The position numbers and the translations under genes are program-made. A DNA stretch of 64,000 bases from Cardiocondyla obscurior (Eukaryota; Arthropoda; Insecta; Hymenoptera; Formicidae): contig NC_091868.1 in assembly GCF_019399895.1 (NCBI RefSeq), positions 978,499 through 1,042,498 of the forward strand. The letters are read 5' to 3'. Positions 14,201 to 24,300 of this stretch are shown one piece after another. The notes beneath the pieces are model-generated. The model made no database searches. It saw only the letters and a program-made list of their open reading frames with translations, and was not told where the DNA came from. Each line of letters opens with the position of its first letter. Within the stretch, counting starts at the first letter, position 1.

Positions 14201-17200
14201 GAGCAGACTATTATTATAATATTACATAAATTTATAAATTATTCATATATATATATATAAATCACTGACTAGAAATTTTGTAATATTATAATTTATGTGA
14301 CAACTGATAAGACATTTTTTATTATTTAATTAGAAAGAGGGCCCATCAAACACGTTGGGCTACATTTTGCGCGATGTACGACCGAACATTCCACGGGGTT
14401 ACATGTATACGTTACATGACATCGGGCTCGTGATTAACAAACTGATGGGCGGTGCATATCGTTCCCAATATACGCGACGAAGATTCCGTATGATTTATAC
14501 GAAGGTAATGAAGAGATCTGGCGGTGGCCAACATATGCATCGAAACAGCTATGCTCTTAATTGCAATACGCGCTTTTCCACGGGCGCCAGTGGAAAATCT
14601 GATAATTTAACTATGAGCCTGCTTGCTGAGACGTTACCGGCTAATCGCGATACTCCTCTTTTCGATTATCCTTTTAACGAGTTACTTATTTGGGCTGTGC
14701 TAACGAAGCGTCAACAAATGGCTTTGTTAATGTGGCAGCACGGAGAAGAAGCGTTAGCGAAGGCACTTGTTGCGCTAAAACTGTACAAGGCGATGGCGCA
14801 CGAGGCGGCAGAGGATGATTTAGAAACTGAAGTTTACGATGAGTTGCGTGGTTACGGCAAAGAATTTGAAAACATCGGTATATATAAACATAAAATAAAT
14901 TTTATTTAACGTAACTACATAATTATACAGGATACAAGGCATAGTTATACAAATAACTATGAATTATTTCACATAGCACTCGAATTATTGGACTATTGTT
15001 ACCGACAAGATGACGATCAAACGCAGCAACTATTAACTTCGGAACTTCAAAATTGGTCAGGGCAGACGTGTCTGTCACTTGCGGTTACAGCGAATCATCG
15101 GCCGCTGTTGGCGCATCCTTGTAGTCAAATTATTTTAGCCGATTTATGGATGGGGGGTCTTCGTACACGTAAAAACACAAACTTAAAGGTAACAAATCAA
15201 TCTGTCATTAGCCCGGTGTCAGTTGACTAATAAAATACTTAGCATTTAAAACTTACACATATTTAAATATATCCTTAGGTAGTTTTGGGATTATTTTGTC
15301 CTTTTTATATAACACGATTGGAGTTCAAGAGTAGAGAAGAATTACAATTGATGCCTCAAACGCAGGAGGAGCATTTAATTGCTTTGGAGGATGAGAAAGA
15401 AGATAGCGATTCCGAACATAGTGTTCCAGCAGGACCAGACGTTGAGGTGATTATCTTGTATTTTATAAATTACAATATTACGATAAACAATTGTTAAAAT
15501 AATGATAAACAATTGTTAAAAAGTTTTTAATATTTTAAGACATGTTCTAGCCGCGTAATATTTTCTACGAAAACGTTTATTCGAACTTACTAACATTTTA
15601 ATAAAATTATGAACAAGCTTTGTTCGACATATAAAAAATGCAAAAGCAATACTTAATCGTATTGTATGTAAAACATAAAAAATTTCTTTTAACTTATACA
15701 TTTAATAAAGTATACCGTTGCTAGCCTTAAGAGATAACTCCGTTTTAAAACTTTCTTTTTTTCCAATTACGACTAATATATATTTTTTATTTTAACATAA
15801 TTACGCATTATTCCATTCTTATATATGATTAAAAATGAAAGCATTAGTCTCGCTTTTGGCTGTATCTTTTGCTTACTTGGTAGTATTCACAATATTAATG
15901 TGTTGCACCATGTCATAATTGCTGGATTAAGCAATACACAGCACAAAAAGATTTTTTTTTTTATTAAAGGCACATCGCATTACTTATAACATATAGAGTA
16001 TGTAGGTACGCGTATTAATTATTTTTTAGAAACATCTGCGCAGGAGCCTGAGCATATGCAACAAATCCAGTAACCAACAAAGTGTTAAGGTACACATTAT
16101 ATTGGCTTAAACGCAGTCCCCTATTCAATAATCCTATAACAATAATCACAATCTTTGGTGCACTTTTGACATATTAATTATTTTTTTATTTTTTAGTTTT
16201 CAACAGTCGTATTTCACAATCGCAATAACTGTTTCGTATGCTATATTTAATCATAATATCTACTACTAGCAGTGTAAAACTCGTAAAATTTTTTGTTGTT
16301 TGGGGGGATATAAGTAAATTCTTAATTCTTAATTGAATTAAATAATCAGTTAATTTTTAATTAATTAATAAAATTTTATGATTTTTTTTTATAAAAAATC
16401 TACGTTTTAAACAACATAAAATGTAAAATTTAAATAATACAAAAATAAAAACATCTCAACCTTCGATTAAAATGACATTTTTCGCAATAAATAATTAATT
16501 AATTTAAACTCTTATTTATTGTTCTAGTAAAAAAATAAATTTAAAAGACTCACAAATAATTGACGCGTAATTTATTAAATTAAAAAAAAAATATATGTGA
16601 CATTTGTTCTAATTTAAACAGTTTATCAAAATAGTTCTAAATTCTTTATGTTTTTCTATAGGCTTTAATTAACAGTGAACATAGTGCAATAATCAAGGAG
16701 ACGATTGTCCAAGAAAATGGAAAAGTACTAATGGATATTGATGATGGGATACATCGTGCTTACGGTCTTCGATCCGAATATTACGATAATAAAACAACCA
16801 GGCCATTAAAATTAAGGAAGAAATTATATGAATTCTACACTGCTCCAATAACAAAATTTTGGGCAAATGCTGTAAGTAAAAATAATTATTAAGTACATTC
16901 ATCATGAATTACTGAACAGTATTTAAAAAAAAAATTAAATGTGAGTATAAACTACTAGTCTTACAAGAAAAGTCCACATTCTTATTGTTACCAATTTTTC
17001 TAATCGACAAAATAATGCGATATTCTTTAATTTACAGGTAGCCTATATTATCTTCTTAGTTTTCTTCTCTTATTGCATTTTGGTGCGCATGGATAATTCT
17101 CCGTCGATAGCCGAAATATACGCGATCGCGTACATATGCACTCTCGGATGTGAAAAAGTACGCGAGATAGCGACTTCAGAACCTGCGACTCTATCGCACA

Positions 17201-19881
17201 AATTCAGTGTATGGGCCTGGAACATGTGGAATCCCTGTGACGCTGCCGCTATTATATTTTTTCAAATTGGATTAGCGTTACGTTTTCGATATTCAACTCT
17301 AGACGTAGGTCGTGTTATATATTGTGTTGATTGCATTTACTGGTACTTACGAATACTCAACATCCTTGGTGTTAACAAGTATTTTGGTACGTTTAAAATA
17401 TTAAGTTAAAAAATATCTCAATCTGCTCTTTAACTAAACTGTAAATGAAAATGTAGGTAAACAGTAGATTTTGTTACACACTTCAATTTCGTATAATAAT
17501 TTGATATATTACGCTCGATAATTTGTATTTAATAGGTCCTCTGGTGACCATGATGGGAAAAATGGTCAAAAATATGATATACTTCGTGGTACTTTTACTG
17601 GTTGTACTTCTGAGTTTTGGCGTGACCAGGCAAGCTATATTAAATCCTTATTCTGATCCAAAGTGGCGCATCATACGAGATGTAAGTACGCACATTATTT
17701 AATTTGCATATTTTTGAATTTAAAATTTCTGCACATATAATTATTACATTTCTTTTCGACAGATATTTATGGAGCCATATTTTATGTTATATGGAGAAGT
17801 GTACGCGGATAGTATAGATCCTGATTGTGGAAATGAGCCAGGAATGGACCAGTGCCTTCCGGGCCATTGGATCACGCCTGCTGTAATGTCCATATATCTT
17901 TTAGTTGCCAATATTTTGCTGATAAATTTGTTAATCGCGGTATTTAACAATATTTTTAACGAGGTAAATGCTGTAGCTCATCAAGTCTGGATGTTTCAAC
18001 GATTCACCGTTGTTATGGAATATGAGCAGAAACCAGTATTACCACCGCCGCTTATAGCGATTTGCCATGTATATTTATTGTTCAGATATTTGCTAAGACA
18101 TATTACGCAAGGCAAAAGTGGCACCGGCGAGACCTGTGATAACGGGCTGAAATTATTTCTGGAGGCCGACGACATGGAAAGACTGTACGATTTTGAGGAG
18201 GATTGCGTCGAAGGTTATTTCCGCGAACAGGAACTCAAATTGCAAATGTCTACGGAAGAGCGTGTAAAAATTACGACGGATCGAGTAGAGAATATGCATC
18301 AGAAGATCGAGGATATCGATAAGAAAGAAAGCAATCAAAACGTGTCTCTACAGGTACAATAAATGTTTAAGTTTAGTTTTCGCATCGCGAATATAAGAAA
18401 ATATAATAACTAATTATACAAATATCTAAAAGAACTTAGAAATAATAATTTTAAGAAATATTTATTTCACACTACGCTACATCGCGTTATTATCCGTACG
18501 TTTAACGTAAAAGTCCATTCTTTGTTTCTTACAGACCGTCGAATTTCGTATCCGAAAACTGGAGGAGTTGAATCAGCAGACACTGGCGCATCTCGGAGTC
18601 ATTCATCGTTTCATGGCGACGTATATGCCGAATGAAGAACTAGTTCATTTAGAGGCATTTGATAACGTCCGCCAGCGTCGGGTATCAGAACGGTCGGAAC
18701 TGTCGATTCTGTCGGAGGCGGATTCTCACACGCAGTTGCCAGCGGCCGCGCGGCGCAAAAAGTTTTTGCGAGCTTTTACTGACGCCGCTTTTCTGAATGC
18801 TGGCCACCCGGTGGACGACGTTCTCAAGATGTCCGAGCCCATGACTTCTCGTGAAAATCTTAGTAGGCACGATTCCTCCGTAAGCGTGGATGCTCAAATT
18901 GGCCAGGACGACGTAAAGACGATTACTAGCTTAGAAACTGACGGCAGTAAAGACGTCCTCGAAAGTAAATCGATTGATAAAAATGAAGCACTGTCCGAGA
19001 AGAAAATTAGCCCGGACACCAGCAGAGAAACGAGCAAAGAAATTAGTATCGAGGCCGTCAGCAAGGAAGTCAGCAGGGAAATCAGCAGAGAAGTCAGCAG
19101 AGAAGTCAGCAGGGAAGTCAGCAGGGAAACCAGCAGAGAAGTTAGCAAGGAAACTAGCAGTGAGAATCCACCTTCGGATATGAGGCAGGACTCGATAGAG
19201 CGCACGTTCAGGCAAGATTCTGTCGAACGCGGTACACTTAGACAGAATAGCAGAACTCGTTCGGAATCGGACGACTTCATACCTGCGCCATCCAGTATTC
19301 AGAGAGTAACATGGGCAGAGCCTCGCATAGCCGTGATTCCGTCGTCCGTTAACTCGGCTAGCAGTGGACAGAGATCAATTTTGTTGACGATGCGCGCCGA
19401 ATACACCAGCATCACGGATGAACTGGAAAGCTACTGCGGTCTGTTAAGTCCGCCGAGAACGCCACCGATCTCGTCGCCGCCGTCGCGAATGAACAATATG
19501 TCAGAATTGTCAAATCCGGAGATGGCATGGCAAATCGAGAACGAACACTTGCGCGACGCGGAAGAATGCGATTATCAGCAGATGGAAGATCTAATTCAGC
19601 GACGTTATCGCGACGACAGCGTCGACGATGAAGACAACGGGCCTTCGAACATACATATTGACGAGACAAACGATATCACATGTTTCTTGAACGTGTCCAA
19701 CGAGCACCGTCAGCTGTCTCACTCCGCTACGATCAAAGAAGATCGTCGTCCGACAATCAGCGTCACTCACGAAATCGAGCAAACACTCGCGCTACCGCCG
19801 ATCCGCGATTCAAAGGTGATCGATCCGAATAACAAGGATCTGAGTATCGTACCTGCCCCCGCTTCTGAAACTATGTGTTAA
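11220..19881 (+). CDS. Trpm: TRPM cation channel
   Basis: Coding exons: 11220-11249, 11699-11781, 11930-12116, 12332-12545, 12714-12873, 13110-13246, 13315-13471, 13577-13730, 13828-14136, 14334-14877, 14977-15188, 15279-15446, 16662-16871, 17038-17386, 17536-17681, 17763-18353, 18535-19881. All phases agree and give 1665 residues. The long N-terminal TRPM homology region is clear (SWIEATFQKRECAKFIPS; LLITVHGGRSNFEL). Six transmembrane segments run from about residue 856 to 1090, with a pore motif YFMLYGEVYADSID at about 1026-1039 and S6 LLINLLIAVFNNIF. The TRP helix (VWMFQRF) and a C-terminal coiled coil near residue 1218 follow. TRPM channels pass divalent cations such as Mg2+, Zn2+ and Ca2+. 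There is no C-terminal alpha-kinase; the tail is a low-complexity Ser/Arg/Glu region. The first coding exon (10 residues) is the least certain part, and other N-termini may exist. Confidence 0.95.
15835..15918 (+). other. Short hydrophobic open frame (27 codons), speculative
   Basis: ATG to TAA encodes a 27-residue peptide starting MKALVSLLAVSFAYLVV. Apart from Lys2 it has no charged residue and would form a single membrane helix or signal-like segment. It lies on the sense strand of a Trpm intron. No family match is recognised, and the frame could be chance in AT-rich sequence. Confidence 0.15.
16030..16089 (+). other. Candidate in-frame cassette exon of Trpm
   Basis: Exactly 60 nt lie between a polypyrimidine-AG acceptor (ATTATTTTTTAG) and a donor AAG|GTACAC. 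The segment is open in phase 0, matching the phase-0 junction of the flanking Trpm exons, and would insert 20 residues (KHLRRSLSICNK and so on, basic and serine-rich) between residues 785 and 786 in the cytoplasmic linker before S1. Acceptor, donor, length and frame all fit, but nothing shows that it is used. It could be a chance pseudo-exon. Confidence 0.4.
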
Positions 19882-19954
19882 ACAGGAAAACAAGAAAATA
19901 TATTACACCTATGAATTTCAGTTGCTCGACACTTATCACTGTATCATAAAAATC

Positions 19955-19960
19955 TTTATT
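19955..19960 (-). terminator. Polyadenylation signal candidate for the C9orf85-like gene
   Basis: Minus-strand AATAAA 134 bp after the stop. It lies within the expected Trpm 3' untranslated region, so the two transcripts would overlap tail to tail. Confidence 0.45.
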
Positions 19961-20000
19961 AATGCAAGCAAATCGTATGCTTGGTTGTTGATTCATATAC

Positions 20001-20006
20001 AATAAA
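20001..20006 (+). terminator. Polyadenylation signal candidate for Trpm
   Basis: AATAAA 120 bp after the Trpm stop codon, followed by T-rich sequence at 20010-20050. It lies close to the end of the convergent C9orf85-like gene. Confidence 0.6.
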
Positions 20007-20093
20007 GTTTTGTTTTTCTTCTTTTTTTTTAATTACTCTATCTTTTTTTTAATTACCTTAATAATAATTAGAGAATTGCTTCAAGTATGCCGT

Positions 20094-20447
20094 TCAGTTT
20101 AATTCAGCTTTCTCCTTGCTAGATTTTTCTTCCACTTCTAACTTTTGTCCACATTTCGAACAGATCCCTTGCTGTTTAGCACAAGGCAAACAGATGTTGT
20201 GATACGAATGTTTTACAGCTTTCTGTTCGCACTTGATGCATTTCATCGGAGCTTTAAGTATTTTATATTTCTTATATTTAATCTTCCATTCTATTATCTT
20301 TTTGCAACGCTCGCATACATCGGTAACCTCCATATTGTTAATTAACTTCATTTTGTGCGAATTGTCATGTAAATTATTTTTAAATGACGTTTGATTTTGA
20401 TACTTTTGAGGCCTCGAGCGACACGCGTTTCCCTTTTGGCAACTCAT
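20094..20447 (-). CDS. C9orf85 homologue (DUF2039 cysteine-rich protein)
   Basis: A single coding exon of 117 residues on the minus strand. The N terminus MSCQKGNACRSRPQKYQN and the paired CxxC motifs (VCERCKK; CIKCEQK; CLPCAKQ; CSKCGQK) match the eukaryotic family of human C9orf85. The family has no established function; the four CxxC pairs suggest zinc binding. I chose the ATG at 20447 because the family begins there; the frame stays open upstream, but a TTTCAG acceptor just above it (near 20488) shows the leader is spliced. The gene converges on Trpm, with 212 bp between the two stop codons. Confidence 0.88.
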   Translation of the reverse strand: MSCQKGNACRSRPQKYQNQTSFKNNLHDNSHKMKLINNMEVTDVCERCKKIIEWKIKYKKYKILKAPMKCIKCEQKAVKHSYHNICLPCAKQQGICSKCGQKLEVEEKSSKEKAELN

Positions 20448-21338
20448 ATTTCTGTAAGCGAAACGGTTCTGAAATTGTGGACTTTGTCTGAAAATAATTT
20501 TGAGATTTATAAAGTATATAAGATATATGTTCGATAACATGAATACAGAATTTTTGAGCTCTTACCACACCGATCGTAATAAGAAAAGTTTTACATTTCA
20601 ATGCCTCAGATAAAGAATTACATTGATTTTTTATTCATATAACTTTAACAGTGTACCGAGTATACGATCGCAATAACCTAGCTTAAGTTTAAACCGTTAA
20701 ATCTGGAAATATCACATGCGAATTTGTTCGAACTAAACGATTAAACAAGTAATATGTTTCTAATATGTTCTTGTTTCTACTGAAAACAGGTTATAACATT
20801 AAAGATTAGGGGCCGCCGAGGCAGTCTAGAAAAAAGCTGCTTGGTCGCCGAATGCTGGATGAAGCCGCGATTCCGAGTTGGGCTCTCTGTCCAATGAGAG
20901 CTCTGTTTTTCCGTAGAAATAGAAGTTTCATGGAGTAGCTGTTGTCCAGAGGATCATCTCCTGTGCCGCTGAGAGCCGAGCTTGCGAATGCGGCTGGTAA
21001 ATAGCGCCACATTACTGCGTCCATTGTAGACGAGGCTTAAGATGTCAGTGCAAACGTATCCGAAGACGTCCCTCTGCTTTACGCAGCTACCTGATAGTAT
21101 TACTACCCCGAATGCACCCGTTATATGTATGTACGAATCGACTGTATTCAATCGGAAGAAGCGATTCAATCTTGTTTCATGTTACTTCCGTATCGTACTG
21201 TTTTATTTGATTTTGCTGTCTCGCCTCTCACACGCTATAAGGAGATTAGATAAATTGTAACGAATCGCCGGCAGACCTGAGGGAGTGTAATCTACGTGAT
21301 ATTTTCGCTGCGATTATCAAAATAACATAGAGCGAAAA
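20448..21338. promoter_or_regulatory. Head-to-head interval between the C9orf85-like and WW/CUE genes
   Basis: This 0.9-kb interval separates two divergent genes. It includes the spliced leader of the C9orf85-like gene (acceptor near 20488). A distinctly GC-richer island at 20806-21060 probably marks a shared promoter or leader exon. A complete 72-codon minus-strand frame in that island (20806-21024) matches nothing I know and may be incidental. Confidence 0.45.
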
Positions 21339-24300
21339 ATGGCGGATGAAAATGACAGGAGTCAATTACCACCGGGCTGGGAATGCAGATATGATATTCG
21401 AAGCGGTCGTCCGTACGTATAGCATCTTTCCTTTTGTCGTTAAAACTTTTTTCTTTTTACTTTTATTTTATTTTAATTATTTAAAATAATATATCCTAAT
21501 AAAGTTTTTTTTCAACGAAAGTATTCATACTTTTGGTTAAAAAACCATACAGAAAATTATATAGTATGTTAATTTTTGTTTTATATGATGAATTAAGTAA
21601 CTGTTCTGACTGGTGAAATATCTTTCTAGATATTTCATAAATCACTTCAATCGTACTACCACATGGGAGGATCCAAGAGTGAGATATTGGCAATATTCTC
21701 AGTATATACAGTCACAAAACTCAATGGCACTGAGCTCAGCTGCAACCACTATTTCTCAAGATATTCCTATGCAGGTCAGTTAGAAAACTTGATTGCATTT
21801 ACATACATGTATATAAATTAAAACTAGTCCATTTTTAGGTTTAACATTGTTTCACATAGCTGTCATTCAATTGTAGAATCACATTGACATTTTAAAACAT
21901 TAGAACAATTTTGAAGTAAAAATGGGCTATACATAACTGTCACTAAACATTTAATGACATCTTAAATCATTATTTAAGACAACCTTATAAAAATGGACTA
22001 TTATAATATTAATCATATAATAGGTGTTACATTTTAACTTTAATATTAAAATTTTTGAAGGAAAATGTTCTTTGAAAAAACAAATATAAATTTAAAAAAT
22101 TGTAAAAAAATTACTATTTGATAGAATGGTTAAATTTTAATTTAAGTCTTGGTGTTTAAATAACAAGGCCCAAGTTCATTTTGAATGTCTGCTATTGGGA
22201 AATCTAAAATTTATTTCTTTAATTTTAATCTAATAAATTTAATTTTTTTTTTTTTAATTATTGGGCTGCCTTATTTTAAGTGTAACATTTTACGCGCGCG
22301 CGTTTGTTTTTTTTGTGTGTGTGTATGTTTTCGGTAAGTTAATAATTTTTTGGTTACATGTAATCATGATGTCCAATTTTTTATGAAACAGTCTCAAAGC
22401 ATAACATTATTTTATGTAATTATTATTGTACACTGAAAAGCAGATATGACGACGGCAGCTAGCGAACGTAATTTTAGCGTCGTGTGCGTCGAGTTTCACA
22501 TGTACCGTATGTATATACTGCGCCGGCCAGATTGCCGGACAGAATTCTCCCCGTTTTTTCATCCCCTGCCTCTGCCGTCTAGGATTACGTACGCTAACCG
22601 CTGTCGCCGCAGAAAACGCCGTATCTGTTCTTCGATGTACGCAAAACTATATGTTTCATTCCACGTACAAAGATGTTTGATCTTGGTACATTAAATGAGT
22701 ATGCGTGTTGCACGCGCGTGCATGTGTAGAGTGTACACATATGTACAATGTTAAACTTTAAATGTATATATTTCTATGATGTGTACATGCTGCATTTGGA
22801 TAACACATACACCACAAAAAAATAGACCGGAGGGAGCGGAAGTGGTGGGCACTTAAATCATAGAGTTCCACAAATTTATCCAACACCATCCCCTTACCAT
22901 AATCCACAACTCGCATTTTTACCTCCCAGCGCTCAGGTAAGTAGATATTCTAAACAATCCTCGTTCATCGTGCACGCTTCCTATCAATGAGATAGATGCA
23001 TCGCAATACATCTGTATGCGTGAACGCACACGCGCTTACACACTTGTTTAACTGTTATACAATCCAACTCATATGTATGTGCAGGATTTAAAAACGCCTC
23101 TGTCATTTAAATCCACCAGTGCGATGACAACTCGGTTTGGTGACTTGACTTTAGGATCCCCAACTCCAGTAAGGAATACGGAGACAAGTTTTACCCAAAA
23201 TTCCGACTCTGAATCACAAGTAGCAAAAATCAACGCTGTATTTCCAACAGTCTCGGACACGCATATTCGTCTTTTACTCAAGAAGTAAGTTCCTTACCTC
23301 ATGCAAATTACTTACTAACAAAATTTTTTTACTTGAAGTTTAGTATTCACGCTTTATAAAAATAAATTTTAATATTAATATTATTATTAGTACTGTTAAT
23401 TATTAATTTTTACTGTTAATTAAGATTAGTATTAACACAGAAGATAAAACTATTACAAGTACACGTATACAAGAAATAACGATTTTGTTTTTTTGTTTTT
23501 TTAATTCGATTTTATCCGAGCTTCCTGTCTGTTCTTTTTAAATTAGCACTGTATCAGGTTTGGTGCTAAGTCGAGAGCCGATATCTTTCAGATACCATAA
23601 CAGAGCAGCTTTGGTCATGAGTGCTCTTCAAGTGGAAAAGAATCCCCTTTGCGCCCCAGGACCGTGTACACCTGTGGGAGTGCATTCAAATTATGCAATC
23701 CCGAGATGGCGTCTACCAGCTCATTCTATACATGCAACATTAACATTGAGTCCGCCTCGCGGAGTTCGGCCAGCGCCTAACTCCCCGAAAATGAAACTTA
23801 GGTTTTACCCTAAATATTCATAGTTTTCAGTCTTTTTCACCCAGCCTGGATGCTAAATGTTGATATTGTATTTTGTGATAGTTTCATGAAAGTATACCAG
23901 TCAAGAATCACTGCTTTTTTTTTTTTGTATTGTTATAACTGGTATATTTCACACATATACACACAACATTACGTAGCGATAGCATGTATGGAATCATAGA
24001 TATTTTTTTTATCATATTATATTTAAATATTAAATACCTGAAGTATTAAAATACAATTGTGGCGTTTGCGCCAGCATGTGTGCATGTGCGTGCATACAGA
24101 GAGAATGGATGAACGACCTTTCTTCTCACGGGAGATAAGTTAATTCTGCACTCGACTGCAATTCCGATTTATTCAACGGTACATGAATGATAATTGCTTG
24201 AACTGTCCGTGTATACTAAACGTCTGACGTATGAGTAAGTAAACTGTACATTGAGTTACTTTAATATAATATAAAATTATATTAATATATAAATTAATCT

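Larger units (their letters stand above)
15447..16661 (+). other. Large Trpm intron holding candidate hidden coding elements
   Basis: This 1.2-kb phase-0 intron is much longer than its neighbours. It contains a candidate 60-nt cassette exon at 16030-16089 and a 27-codon hydrophobic short frame at 15835-15918, both listed separately. A direct repeat of GATAAACAATTGTTAAAA lies at the 5' end (from 15481 and again just after 15500). The rest is AT-rich with no further signal. Confidence 0.6.

Noticed and set aside
15516..15701. Minus-strand frame in a Trpm intron
   Set aside because: AT-rich composition, no splice or family support.
18894..19280. Leucine/serine-rich minus-strand frame opposite Trpm
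   Set aside because: It mirrors the 12-nt repeat coding the Trpm tail; the plus strand is clearly the coding strand.
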